Source: Drosophila persimilis | Lineage: Eukaryota; Arthropoda; Insecta; Diptera; Drosophilidae | DNA: 64,000 nt | NCBI RefSeq assembly: GCF_003286085.1 | Contig: NW_020825332.1 | Coordinates: 1-64,000, forward strand | Direction of reading: 5' to 3' | In this document: positions 46,341 to 56,552 of the stretch, in pieces | Position numbering within the stretch: the first letter of the stretch is position 1 | Layout of the letters: every line of letters starts with the position of its first letter | The notes under the pieces: model-generated | Databases searched by the model: none | What the model saw: only the letters and a program-made list of their open reading frames with translations | Told to the model about the DNA's origin: nothing | Position numbers and translations under genes: made by a program

Positions 46341-46866
46341 TGAGAAAGCGAACAGAAGAAATGAAGAAAAGGAAGCTATATCCAAGGAACTTCTAGTAGA
46401 ATAAGGATTCCCAAGCCAGAAACTCCATAAAGTGTTTTACAATAATGCTTCAGAGAAGAGTAACGGAAAGTTCAATCATTCTTAGGGATGCAACCTCTTC
46501 TTGAGGAACTCTCCCCGGCAGTACAGTAATCCTTCTCATTAGTGGCACCCACAAAAACCGTATGCCCAAAAACCAATCCCCATTTCCATCTAATTGGTAA
46601 ACAACCTCCGCCACCAAACATCCCCCCGCCCAGTCCAGCCCAGCCCAGCCCAGCCCGCAATCCTCGCCCCCCATTTATATGAATTATGAATATTATGGGG
46701 GCTCCTGCCGTTCCTGTAATCATCTTTTGCTGACTTTTGACTTCGATAAGTTGCTCCTCTTCTGGTTTAACGTTGACATTGCCCAATTGGCCATATGCAA
46801 ATACCAACAAAGAGCCTCTCTAAGCCCCCCATTGCCGTCGTCCCTTGTGACAGCTGTTTTTCCATT

Positions 46867-46890
46867 CCCCCCCCCCCCCCCCCCCCCCCC
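46867..46890. repeat. Poly-C homopolymer, 24 bases
   Basis: An uninterrupted C run. Confidence 0.9.
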
Positions 46891-47352
46891 AAATATAATA
46901 AGAAGAGGAAAAGTCAAAAATGGAAATGTTGTTGTCATTATGTGCATTGAATTACGTTTATTTGATGCCTCCAACCCCAGACCGAGACCGAGACCCAAAC
47001 ACAGACCCAGCCCAACCCAACCCTCGGAATGCCGACTGCCGCCATCCCATCCCTTGCGCTTACAGGAGGTTGCCAGACCTGACAATGATTATCCGCCATA
47101 ACGACACCTACACCGTGCTGGCGCCCCTGCCCCTGCCCCTGCCCCAGCCCCCCTGCCGCTGCCCCTGCCCCTACTGCCTGCCCATTAAAGGTGTTCCGGC
47201 CGACAAACAAGGTGATTATGGCCAAAAGCGAGTTGCTCTCTGGACTCCCTGCTAATGGACTCGGTCAAATGTCCTGTCGGGGCAGGCGAAAATGCCTGAA
47301 AAAAACAGCAGGCAAAAATGTACGTAAATATAAGTATATTTGTATATTTGTA

Positions 47353-47377
47353 GAAGTCCGGACCGAAGTCCGGACTA
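47353..47377. repeat. Tandem GAAGTCCGGAC pair
   Basis: GAAGTCCGGAC occurs twice 12 bp apart; AGTCCGGACT is itself a perfect 10-bp palindrome. Confidence 0.7.
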
Positions 47378-47433
47378 CGCGAGCATTTATTTAAATTTTT
47401 TGTTGTTGTTTTTATTTTTTTTTTGCACTGCAG

Positions 47434-47548
47434 GTCCTGCAAAGGACGTGACGGTGGGACTGTGTGTGATTGCTGCGAGTGTGGCAGAAATTCCGTCTTT
47501 TTCTACTGGAAAAATTTCACCGACTGCCGCCTCATGAATATCAAATGA
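47434..47548 (+). CDS. Possible 3'-terminal exon encoding a Cys-rich tail
   Basis: A strong acceptor (T-rich tract then GCACTGCAG, AG at 47432-47433) precedes a frame of 37 codons closing at TGA 47546. It reads SCKGRDGGTVCDCCECGRNS, then VFFYWKNFTDCRLMNIK, with six Cys in a CxCCxC arrangement. The exon would need an upstream donor leaving two bases. GTATAT at about 47333 after the frame ending KNVRKYK is one possibility, giving an intron near 100 bp. A second frame through the same bases is also open, so coding status is doubtful. No family is recognised. Confidence 0.25.
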
Positions 47549-47549
47549 T

Positions 47550-48210
47550 GACGCAGCAGTGTAGAGTGGGAGCCAAAGAGGGTGTGGATTGGTGGTGGGG
47601 GGCGGCGGTGGTACGGACGGTTCGTATCAACTTTGATATTGGTTTTTGATTATCCTGCAATGAAGGCGGCTATATAATGCAGGGGGTGGAGCAGGAGGAG
47701 GGTGCCCGGCTGTCACATTCCTGTTAACATTTTAATTAACATTTTTGTTGGTAAAGCGTTAAAAATGTTTCGGTCATTTGCTGAAGCCCAGCAGCCAGAT
47801 GGCGAGCGAAAGATATAGCTAACAATGTGAACGATTTGCCATTATGGGGTTTGTCGATGGGCAAGGGGGGATACAGGCTGCAAATGGGCTTTAGATACTC
47901 AAGTTTTTTTTTTTTTACAGAAATTAACGCTTTTTTTAAGCTAAGTTTGACCAAAAATGGGCTCCGGTTTTCATTTACTTTTTGCGTTTTCCGTTTTCAC
48001 ATATTTTTATCACATTTTCTGACGTCCTGCTAAAAGCCCAATTAAGTGCTGTTAGGCGCCCAAAATCCCCCGTTATAACCGATAACCGACTCGGGCCGTT
48101 TCAGCTGTTGGCACGAAAACGAAAAATGATGTTGGGTTGGTTAACAATTTTTTATAAATAAAACCACCAACTAAATCGATCTTGTGGTGTCAAATTTGTG
48201 TTTATGCATT
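47550..48210. other. Non-coding stretch
   Basis: GGTGGTGGGGGGC-type low complexity (47585-47610), a TATATAAT box-like word, then unique A/T-rich sequence. Confidence 0.5.
47671..47678 (+). promoter_or_regulatory. TATA-box-like TATATAAT
   Basis: TATATAAT follows GGCGGC, but no initiator or ORF lies at the expected +1 (about 47700). Weak. Confidence 0.2.
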
Positions 48211-48213
48211 AAT

Positions 48214-48387
48214 ATGGCATACATTTTTTTCTTTGTTCCAGTTAAGATCGCTTTTTGCCGTTTTTATGAAAACGGGAGCACCAAGTTTTGCGTTTTCAAA
48301 AGTAAATCGGATAATTTTGGCGAAATTGAAAACCGGTGCCTGCCTGTTTATAGCTGGGCCGTCACCGAAATACTAAAAATACCATAA
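48214..48387 (+). CDS. Small secreted-like ORF or exon, 57 aa
   Basis: From ATG 48214 the frame starts hydrophobic (MAYIFFFVPVKIAF), resembling a short signal peptide, then reads CRFYENGSTKFCVFKSKSDN, with Cys at 15, 26 and 42 and an NGS sequon at 20-22. It stops at 48387. Alternatively a good acceptor (TTTTTTTCTTTGTTCCAG ending 48241) would make this a last exon starting at KIAFCRFYENG. Spaced Cys with an NG-S/T turn recalls small secreted Cys-rich fly proteins, but I cannot name a family. The 3' flank is AAATACC repeats with no clear poly(A) signal. The odd number of Cys and the short length argue for a chance or decayed ORF. Confidence 0.25.
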   Translation: MAYIFFFVPVKIAFCRFYENGSTKFCVFKSKSDNFGEIENRCLPVYSWAVTEILKIP

Positions 48388-48660
48388 AACCATATACCAC
48401 AAAACAACAAAAATACCAGAAAAATTATTTTGCAACTTAAAATACCGCAATATAAAATATATAATAGAAAATACTACAAAATAATACTGATACTTTGGTG
48501 TGACTTGATCCAAGGCTCATATTATTTATAAATTATATATACAAAAATACCAAACTAATACCAAATAATGTGAGGAATCGTTTCATTGGTACATTTTGAG
48601 AATGAGAATAATTCGCAACGCACATCTCAGAATCGACAAGAAAAATACCACAAAATACTG
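48370..48660 (-). promoter_or_regulatory. Cluster of AAATACC (Ohler motif 6-like) words
   Basis: At least eight AAATACC/AAATACT words, including AAAAATACCAAA near 48542, a full match to the reverse complement of KTYRGTATWTTT. The arrangement parallels the cluster at 34.8 kb. Confidence 0.3.
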
Positions 48661-48664
48661 CAGA

Positions 48665-49560
48665 TTCTTTTTAAAGTCGCCGCAGAAAAGACCGCCGAAA
48701 TTAGTAGCTCCTTTTAAGTACAGTACAGTCCACGCTAATGAAGTCTCTCCGCTCCGCCCCACTTTCTACCACGCACCGCCACGCCCCCCCTCTGCACCAC
48801 TCATGTTTTAGCCAGTTTTTATGGACTTCGGCCTCATAAAATTTTCCAGCTGACTAAATTTAAATTGCGCATGCTGAAAAAAACTCACACACGAAAAAAA
48901 AACTAAAGCTCTTCGTCCAACATCTTTGCAGAATGATAGCGCGGGAGGAGGGCGGTCGGGCGGGCAGGCGGAGGAGGAGGAGGAGGAGGAGGAGGAGGCG
49001 TTGTGGCACGCGGACAGGTGGGGCTGGCGGGCAGTGGAGGAGGAGGCGTGGCTGACGACGTCGTCATCATTCTCTCGGTGTCTGCGCCGCAGCGGTGGTG
49101 GCGGCAGCGGCGGCGGCGGCGCTTGACTGCAACAATGTTGCCGCAACATAATTGTCTGGTGCTTAATGCGCTTGTATGCTCGATTACCGCTAGCTCGCTC
49201 GCTCGCTAGCTCGCTGGCTAGCCTTCCTCCTTGTGGCATAGCGCCCCATCGCCGCACCCCCGTCCACGACAATCACCCCTCGACGTGCCTTCATTTGCTA
49301 CAAAATTGCAACGCCAGCCGCCAAAATGAATGAGTAGAAAATATGAATTGTTTTCTTTGGCTCGTCAGTGGGGCATGGTCTAGAGGCTAAGGCGATGATG
49401 GGTAGTGCTTCACGAGTGCCGCTGCAGAGGGGGTCAAGAGGAGCGCCCGAGGGGCGGCGCAGTAGTCGTGTCCCGGAGGCGTATGCCCTGTCGGCCGTGT
49501 GTATAAATCTTCCCTCCGGAAACCCTCCCGCCTTCTTGTGTGGTCCGCGGAGTCCGCCTC
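48665..49560. other. Non-coding stretch, (GGA)n and GGC repeats
   Basis: Unique sequence, then GGA and GGCGGC repeats (48970-49125) and a GCTCGCTC tandem (49190-49215). GC-rich unique sequence at 49370-49560 has no convincing gene. Confidence 0.5.
48970..48998. repeat. (GGA)n trinucleotide repeat
   Basis: About nine GGA triplets. Confidence 0.95.
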
Positions 49561-49565
49561 GAGTT

Positions 49566-49573
49566 TATCGATA
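49566..49573. promoter_or_regulatory. DRE-type TATCGATA
   Basis: Perfect TATCGATA, a DREF core, 130 bp before a second perfect copy at 49701. Confidence 0.4.
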
Positions 49574-49700
49574 AATAATCGCCGTATAATTCATGGCCTA
49601 GCGTTTTTTCCGAGGTACCTGGTAGTTTTCCCCAGGAAAAGAAGGATATTTACACACAATTTATGACAGTCCACTTTATGGGCCCAACAAGATGGCAAAT

Positions 49701-49708
49701 ATCGATAA
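49701..49708. promoter_or_regulatory. DRE-type TATCGATA
   Basis: Perfect TATCGATA about 26 bp before the ATG of a 68-codon ORF. Confidence 0.4.
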
Positions 49709-49733
49709 AGATATATGATATTGGGGCCCCAAA

Positions 49734-49940
49734 ATGTTAAAGGAAGACTTTCTCTGCGGAAAAAAATCGATTTATTGGAGTATTATCCTACAAAACGCTT
49801 CGATTTGTTACATGATCTTAAAGTACTTTCTGGGAGCTCGCTTCTGTGGGCTCCACCGTGATCTTGAGCTGCGAAACTCCATCGTATATTACTTTTGTCT
49901 CTACCTGTCATCATATATCCTTGTCCAGTTCTTCGGATAA
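49734..49940 (+). CDS. Orphan small ORF candidate, 68 aa, hydrophobic C-terminus
   Basis: ATG-initiated 68 codons in non-repetitive DNA. The peptide starts MLKEDFLCGKKSIYWSIILQ and ends in a hydrophobic aromatic stretch (residues 49-67, containing VYYFCLYLSSYILVQFF), a possible membrane anchor. Cys occur at 8, 25, 38 and 55. Two TATCGATA sites lie within 170 bp upstream, the nearer one close enough to be core-promoter. If transcription began at that site, the leader would be extremely short. No family, poly(A) signal or splice site is visible. An overlapping frame (49846 onward) is also open, so chance remains likely. Confidence 0.2.
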   Translation: MLKEDFLCGKKSIYWSIILQNASICYMILKYFLGARFCGLHRDLELRNSIVYYFCLYLSSYILVQFFG

Positions 49941-49959
49941 TCATCATTTGGCTTCAGCT

Positions 49960-52820
49960 TTCAAAGTCATCAACCTGGGCAAAAAAAAAAAGGGAAAAAA
50001 ACGAAAAATCAGTTTAACAGGAACCCGTCAATGTGGCAGCTTCCGCCTGCCCCTGCCCCTGCCGCATGGCCCGTCTCCTCCGCAGAGGCTCCACCAATCA
50101 ATTGTCAGTGGTTCCTTTTCACACTGTTTGCCAGATCTATTAGCAGCGGCATGACACAAAATGCTCTGGCCATCAACTCTGTCTGCCACAGCAGCCACTG
50201 CCACTGCCAGTGCCGCCGCAAGCCCCCCTCCCCCTCCCCCTCGCCCCCATTCACCATTCATTATGTCTGTCTGCATTTGACTCTTACTCTGACTCTGACT
50301 CTGACTGTGGGTCTGGGTGCAACATTGTTGCATATGAATTATGCCTCGAGAGGCGGACGAACAGAGGAACAAACAACTTAAGCGTTCAAAACAACAAAAC
50401 AACAAAAACAAAAACACTGAAGTTTTTATTTATTTTAATTCTGCTTAAACCCTCTCTAGGGTGCACCCCTTAACCCTTTGCCAGCTGCCCTCCCCCCCTT
50501 AGGCCTGCCTCCGTTCGGCAGACTGTTAAAAAATTAAGTTTAGTGCAACGACTGATGATGACGCGACGACTTAATGATGCTGCCGCTGCTGCTGCTGCTG
50601 CTGCTCACACAACTTTGTTGTCTGTGGCAAGAAGATCCCTCAACCGGAGACATCAACCGGAGACGGAGACGCAGACGCAGACGCAGACGGACCTGCGGAC
50701 GGAGACGGCAATTGCAAATTATTGAAGTCATTAGCACACCAGCCAAAGAAGAGCATGGGAGAGCCTGGGGTTGTCGGCAGGGAGAGGAGGGGCCTTGAGA
50801 GGGCTATCTGCCATGTTTTCTTAGCCATTTGGAATCATAGTTAACTGTTTGCCAACAACAGAAAAAGTGCCAGCAAAAGCAAGAGATCGAAGCCACAAAT
50901 GCACTTCCACATTCCCATTTTGATGCCAGAAGCAGATTTTGGCAAAAAATTCGAATAAAATCGCGGCTGCAATGGAGTATAGAATTTTCATGAATTATAA
51001 ACAAATACTTGGCTCTTTTTTTTTTGGAATACGGATAGGGTTTCCTTTCGGGATAGAGTTTCCAAAGAAGATATGCAAGTTTCTGTTAGAAATCGTAGAC
51101 ACCCTGTGGAGGTGAGGGCATATCTGAGAGATACAAATATTTTGCCTACTCACGCTCCATGCTCCCATTGTGTGAGATCTGCTCCTCTGGCACCCTGGCA
51201 CCCTGGCACCGAACCCGAACCCCCTACGGCATGTCTGGCACTCACTATCTACAAATACATACATATGTACATATATATCCACTCATTCCTCTCCAGACTA
51301 TGCGCCCTCTCTCTCTCTCTTCGGGTAATCGCGATCATCTTTCACTTTCTGCCACTGCCGCTGGCGCAGGCGCAGCAGCAGCTCTTTTTTCCACTGTTTG
51401 TTGTCGTTGTTGCCCCCCCGCCCCCCACTATCTCTCTCTCTCTGTCTGAGTCTGCCTCTTTTTTTGCTCTTTGGCAAATGCAATTCAGACAATTCCATTC
51501 AACGGACACCGTCTGTGAACCCGCCTGCAACCCCTCGCTCGTGTCTGCTGCAACAATGTTGCAAAGTGAAGTGCAGTGCAAAAAAATTGCACATTTTGTT
51601 GCAGTTTCTTGTTGTTGTTTGCTCGAGTCTGTCTCCTGCCGTCTTGTGGGGGTATAATAATTTTTAGGAGAACTTTGCAAGGCACAGAGGAATGCATTTT
51701 TGCATTTTTTGAATAATTAATGCAGATTATGTCGCCAAAAATCCACCACAGAAGCCGCCGTTTTATGTGTGTGTTTTTCCATAGCCAAATTAATCTCTAT
51801 CATTGTGTTTTTTTTTTTTTTATCCCCCCATAAAAGATGTATCTTTAAGAGCATCTACCGCTTCGTTTCTCAATATTTTCTTTGGTTTTTCCAAAGCTTT
51901 TATTTGTTAGTTTTGCTTGTTGCCATTTCTGAAGTTGTTTTTTCTTGAATTTGTTGCTGTTTTTTCGCTGCATTTGTTGCTATTTCCCCTTTCTGGCCCC
52001 CGCCCCCGCCCCCCTCTGTCTTTCCGTTTGCTGCTGCTGTTTGTTGCGAGTATTTTCGCTGACAAACAACAAGTCTTTTTTTTATATTTTTTTTCTTTTT
52101 GCATTTGGTTGCAGATTTCCTTTTTGCGTGTCTTGTTGGTATTTTTCCAGTGGGTTTTTCTCTCTCTCTCTACCCGCCTCTCCCCGTCTCTCTCTGCTTG
52201 AAATTTCCTTTCTTTTCTGTTGATTTCTGTACATTTTTCCGTCCGGTAATTATTAATTTTGACGCGAACGCAATTCAAAATTCAATAAATGAAATAAACA
52301 AACAACAAATTACTCATACGGCACGTAAGCCCCCGAAACACACACACACAAAACACACAGAAAAACCGAGAAACAATAATAATTATTTTGTTGTGCTGCA
52401 AAAAAAAATCTGCGCAAAAACATGCAAAAATTGTTTTTTGACCTTCTCCCGAAAAAGTGCCCATGACTGTTCTGTTGATGGGGCTGCTGATGATTATGAT
52501 GATGATGGTGATGATCTTTATCGTGATGGAAATGACATTTAGTGACAATAACAAAAACATTCCACAATTGTCACAGAAAGAGGGGCGGTGTACAGAGCAG
52601 GGAGGGGGGAGATATACGTACTCTCTATAGAGAGAGGCGGAGTGACAGAGAGAAAGCAATGCCACACAAATTTGCTGATAAAAACAGAAATGAAAACAGC
52701 AAAAAGAAACGCAACGAAAACCAAAACAAAAGCGAAACTCAAGTGAAAACAACAATAATCATAACAACAAGACACAAAACAAACAACAAAAGAGAGTATA
52801 TTCAGGGCCGGAACTGATGA
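49960..52820. other. Non-coding stretch, no gene seen
   Basis: Contains CTGACT repeats (50281-50308), (CTG)n near 50580-50605, a GAGACG/GCAGAC tandem (50659-50690), CACCCTGG repeats (51189-51208), T-rich tracts (51804-51820) and GAT triplets (52490-52510). Long frames are driven by pyrimidine tracts. Confidence 0.5.
50659..50690. repeat. GGAGAC/GCAGAC hexamer tandem
   Basis: Five to six hexamer units of GGAGAC changing to GCAGAC. Confidence 0.9.
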
Positions 52821-52830
52821 TACACTCACA

Positions 52831-52860
52831 GATCTCTCAGAGATCTCTCAGAGATCTATC
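52831..52860. repeat. 11-bp tandem GATCTCTCAGA
   Basis: Two perfect and one partial copy; each contains AGATCT palindromes. Confidence 0.85.
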
Positions 52861-52924
52861 GTTTCCCAAGGCAACAAAATGATATTGAAATTCAATTTGG
52901 ATACAATTTTGATTAAATTACAGA

Positions 52925-53275
52925 TTTTGTGGAAATATCTCTAAAAATGGAAGAGATTTGTTTTGGAAAAACTACGTCCATATATCAGTTCAAATAATGA
53001 TCCGATCTCAATGAATTTCGGATATTTTATACTCGATGGCATTATATGGTTAGCAGTGAAGATTTGTTGCCTTATCTTATGAAACAGCAGAGTTATTTCC
53101 TTGAGGATTTGGTTTTCTAAATAGAAAATAGTGATCCAATTTTGATGATTTTTGACTATAATGTTCTTAACGACATTGGAAGACTTTTACGTTCAGTTTC
53201 GTAAAAATATCTTTAAAAACGAAACAGTTATACCCCTGAATGTCACCGAAATGATTCAAAATAGTGTTCCGATGC
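52925..53275 (+). repeat. Degenerate ~133-bp tandem repeat, locus 2
   Basis: Units are phased by AATGATCCGAT (52996), AGTGATCCAAT (53130) and AGTGTTCCGAT (53263), at intervals of about 134 and 133 bp. Each is preceded by a GTTTxGTxxAAATATCT-like block (52923, 53195). GAAATGATTCAAAATAGTGT near 53249 matches GAAATGGTTCAAAATGGGGT at locus 1 (17.83 kb), and the AAATATCTxTAA block is also shared, in the same orientation. Confidence 0.6.
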
Positions 53276-53299
53276 TAACGGAAGGTCTAGTACCACACA

Positions 53300-55880
53300 C
53301 ACACACACATCCAGCGAATCGTAATGCCCTCTCTTAGAGTACCAATAACCATGGACTACTTGCCAAAAAAGAAAAACACAAAAAAAAAACAAAAAAGAGA
53401 GCGTTGTTCATTCATTTTGAGAGCGCGGTACACGGTTCATAGCGGTACGCTTTCGGCTAATGTATGTCAAAGTAAAACGCAATTTATGATATTTATTACG
53501 TGAGCCAATTCCAATTCCAATTCGCGAAAAAACGTACAAATCTGTGCGCTCTATGGGGAGTGGAAAAAGAGGCTAACGGAGGGGGTGCGGCGAGGGGGGT
53601 GGTAGATAAAGCCCTGGCCAAAATGGAATGGAAAACCGCAACAAAGGAAAACACAAATAATTTTAATGAAACTCTTTTCGGAATTTCATACTTTTTTTAT
53701 GCTAATGCAAACAAACAAAAAAAAAAACCAAAGCGGGGAGAAAATTTGCTAAAAATGAGGAATGATGGTGTGGCGGATGGTATGGGGGGGGGAAACCCCC
53801 AAACTGTATAATAAATGTGAGAAATGCTGAATGGATGGTGGAATGGATGGATGGATGGATGGATGGGTGGCAAAGAAGAAAGACAGAGAGACAGAGAGAT
53901 AGTGAAAGTGGAGGTCAAAGAGTTCATTGAGTTATGAGATCATCGAGGGTTAGGACAGAGACATGGGAACCCAGCGATATGGATATGTAAATGCTGGTCA
54001 AAGAGGTCAAAACTGGCAGTCTAGGGCACTGTCATGCCATGAAAAGTCTCTGTGTGTGGCATATACACTCTAGAGTAGAGTGGCATGAAAGCGAGAGTTG
54101 CAATTACCCCTTGCCTTTCGAGGGAAAGCCCTGTTTTGGGCGGACAGGTCTCTTGTACTTGTGGGCAATCTTTAAGGGTTTATGTGTAGTTCCCTTCATT
54201 TTAAATCTCTTTGTTTTTCCCCTCCACTAAAGTACCATCATCGATCTTACATCATTAATCTACAGTTCGGATATCATAAGTCCTTCACTTGTGTGATCTT
54301 TTCTATTGGCCTTGCCCTAAGCACTTCTATCTTTAATCTCTGGATTTGTGGATCTTTCGCAACGTATCTTGAATTGCTCATCTTTACCCCTATATCTTTG
54401 GTGTCATCATTGATCTGAAATCTTGAAAGCTTCATAGGATAGGAGTATCTTCTATCTTTAAGCTTTTATCTTGAGTGTAACTCAGGTCAGTGGCCTTTTC
54501 AATTATATTATATCCGTATGGCAGAGTCCTTATGTGGTCTTCTCTCCCACTTTAAAGAATATTCGTTCCTAAATGCCATGGGCTGTCATCTCGTCTATGA
54601 GCTTCTCATTGTTGGTCTATCCTGCTCTCTGTTGAGGTCTTTGTTGATCTTTAAAGGATGAGATGAGGATTTTATCTTTGCGACATGTGTCCCACAGATT
54701 TTAGCAAATTTTGGCAATTTTCTACAAATTTATTTTCCAGTTTTTACACGTCTACAATAAATTTTCTCCAAGAAGCGCCATCTTCAGAGCTTTGGCGATT
54801 TCTCTTCTTGCGAGTGGAAGAGCTCTTTCTCTCTCCCCCCCTGCCATACCTTTCACTCCTCCTCTTTCCCTTCCGTTTCTTTGCTTCTCTGCTCTGCTCT
54901 CCTCTTCTCTCCTCTCCTTTCCCCTCTGCTTCTTTATGATTACTCTTTTTCAAAGACCGCAACTATTTCATTTATTTCGTAAATTACTTTGTTAGCGCAT
55001 TTTTTTTCGCTTTCATTGTTGCTGTTTTTTTTTGCTTTTGCTTTTGCTTTTGCTGTTGTTATTGTTTTTGCTGTCATTAAAAGCCAAAAACGCAATCCAC
55101 ACGCACACACACCTGGTCACATTTGAAGCCACCTCTGCTTCTGCCGCCGCCGCCGCCGCAGTCTCAGTCTCAGTCAGCGTCTCTGCCGCGGTTTGTTTAC
55201 AAAACAAAAACTCTTTTTTTTCCAGGTCAAATTTGTTTACATTCCGCTTCTGAAAACTGGGTCATTGAGAGGCCATGGGCCAGAGGGAGATGGCCAGAGA
55301 GAGACACCACACGGCTCAGGGCGGGCGAGGGACAGAGAGGGAGACAGCGAGAAGGTGAGCGCTGGAGGAGACTCTCGACTCGAGTCGCGCGTCGCGGCGC
55401 GTCGCACATTGAGCAGCCAGGCAGCGGTGGCACGTTGGGGAAGGCTGCCGCCTGCCTGCCTGCCTGCCACCAAGCCGTATTTGAACAGGAAGGTGGGGCA
55501 GGGCGGCCTAATTTTGATGGTGGGTCTCTCTTCCACTTATATTCCTCCTTTTTTTAATGTATACATGGAAGGATACTCTGATGAGTGAGTCTTTTTGCAT
55601 AGGCCGCAACCCCAAAGGCTCTACCAGAAGTCGGAAATCAGCTTTGGCCTCACCTCTCCATTCGCATGTACCTTGTGCTGCCTGCAACTGTTGGCGATTG
55701 TTGTTGAAAACAGAAAACAGCTTGAAAATCGCCGACAAACAACAGGCAGCAACAGCAACAACAATTTCCACAACAAGCATGCAGCAGCAGCGGCAGCAAC
55801 AACTACTTTTGGGGCATGCCACCAACGGCAAAGAGCAACAGCAGATAACGAGCTTTGCTTTTGCGATGTGGTCTGTGGTT
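53300..55880. other. Non-coding stretch, no firm gene
   Basis: ATGG tandem, poly-purine DNA, a T-rich unique stretch (54180-54780), TTTTGC repeats (55031-55055) and CCGCCG/CAGTCT repeats (55143-55172). GC-rich 55260-55480 holds several overlapping open frames on both strands, none convincing. Confidence 0.5.
53829..53870. repeat. (ATGG)n tetranucleotide repeat
   Basis: About nine ATGG units with small interruptions. Confidence 0.9.
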
Positions 55881-55883
55881 TTT

Positions 55884-56090
55884 GGTGTGACCGTCCCAGA
55901 CACGCGGAAGGCTAGTATTTTCTTGGGAAACTTGAAGACATTTTTCAGTATTTTTCGGAAGTACAATTGAGCTTCCTTTTGGGTATTTTCACGGAACTAT
56001 CAAAGGATCAACGATCGTAGGACTCCCGGGGCCGAAAGCTTTTGGTATATTCTGCCGCTAGTATTTTTCACGAGCAACTCTGGTCACACC
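55884..56090 (+). promoter_or_regulatory. Housekeeping-type promoter module (motif 1 + motif 6)
   Basis: Two GGTCACACC-like sites in opposite orientation (GGTGTGACC at 55884-55892, GGTCACACC at 56082-56090) resemble Ohler motif 1 (YGGTCACACTR, bound by M1BP) with one mismatch each. Between them are five GTATTTT/GTATATT words, including TTCAGTATTTTT at 55945-55956, a perfect match to motif 6 (KTYRGTATWTTT). This pairing is characteristic of fly TATA-less promoters. No ORF is recognised immediately downstream on either strand. Confidence 0.45.
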
Positions 56091-56099
56091 GTCCTCGAA

Positions 56100-56519
56100 G
56101 ATCATTCGAAGATTGCGATTTGTGTGTGTTTGTATTTGGGAATTTCCGCTGCGAATGTTGTTTTGGTTGCAACAACAACAAACGGCAACAGCAACCACAA
56201 TTATACGCCCCAATGCAATGATGCCCCGTCCCCCACCCCACCTCCCCCTCCCCCTCCCCCTCCCCCGTCCGCTCTGTACCACTCCTCAAGCACTCATTCA
56301 GCAAATGAGTGTATGAGTGTTTTTTTAGTGAGTGTGTGAGTGTTTGTCTATGCAATTTGAAAGCTATTTGTGTCAATGACAAATGATTCGAATTTATCGA
56401 AAAGTTGCAATTTGTCAAAGTAAAGTTAGAGGGAGAGAGAGAGAGAGACAGAGAGAGAGGCACACAAAGCTCTGAGGCGGATCTATGGGGCAACCTTGGA
56501 TGGAATGCGAACACACGCT

Positions 56520-56552
<33 letters not shown>

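Larger units (their letters stand above)
46345..47430. other. Non-coding stretch, poly-C tract and CCCCTG repeats
   Basis: Holds (CAGCC)n at 46636-46657, the 24-base poly-C, ACCGAG/ACCCAG units (46978-47015) and (CCCCTG)n at 47125-47160. A frame ending PPCRCPCPYCLPIKG and onward is read through the CCCCTG repeat and is not accepted. Confidence 0.45.

Noticed and set aside
49830..49985. A frame reading GSTVILSCETPS, like strand B of an Ig domain
   Set aside because: No following Trp or strand-F Cys motif, no splice sites, and an in-frame stop just upstream.
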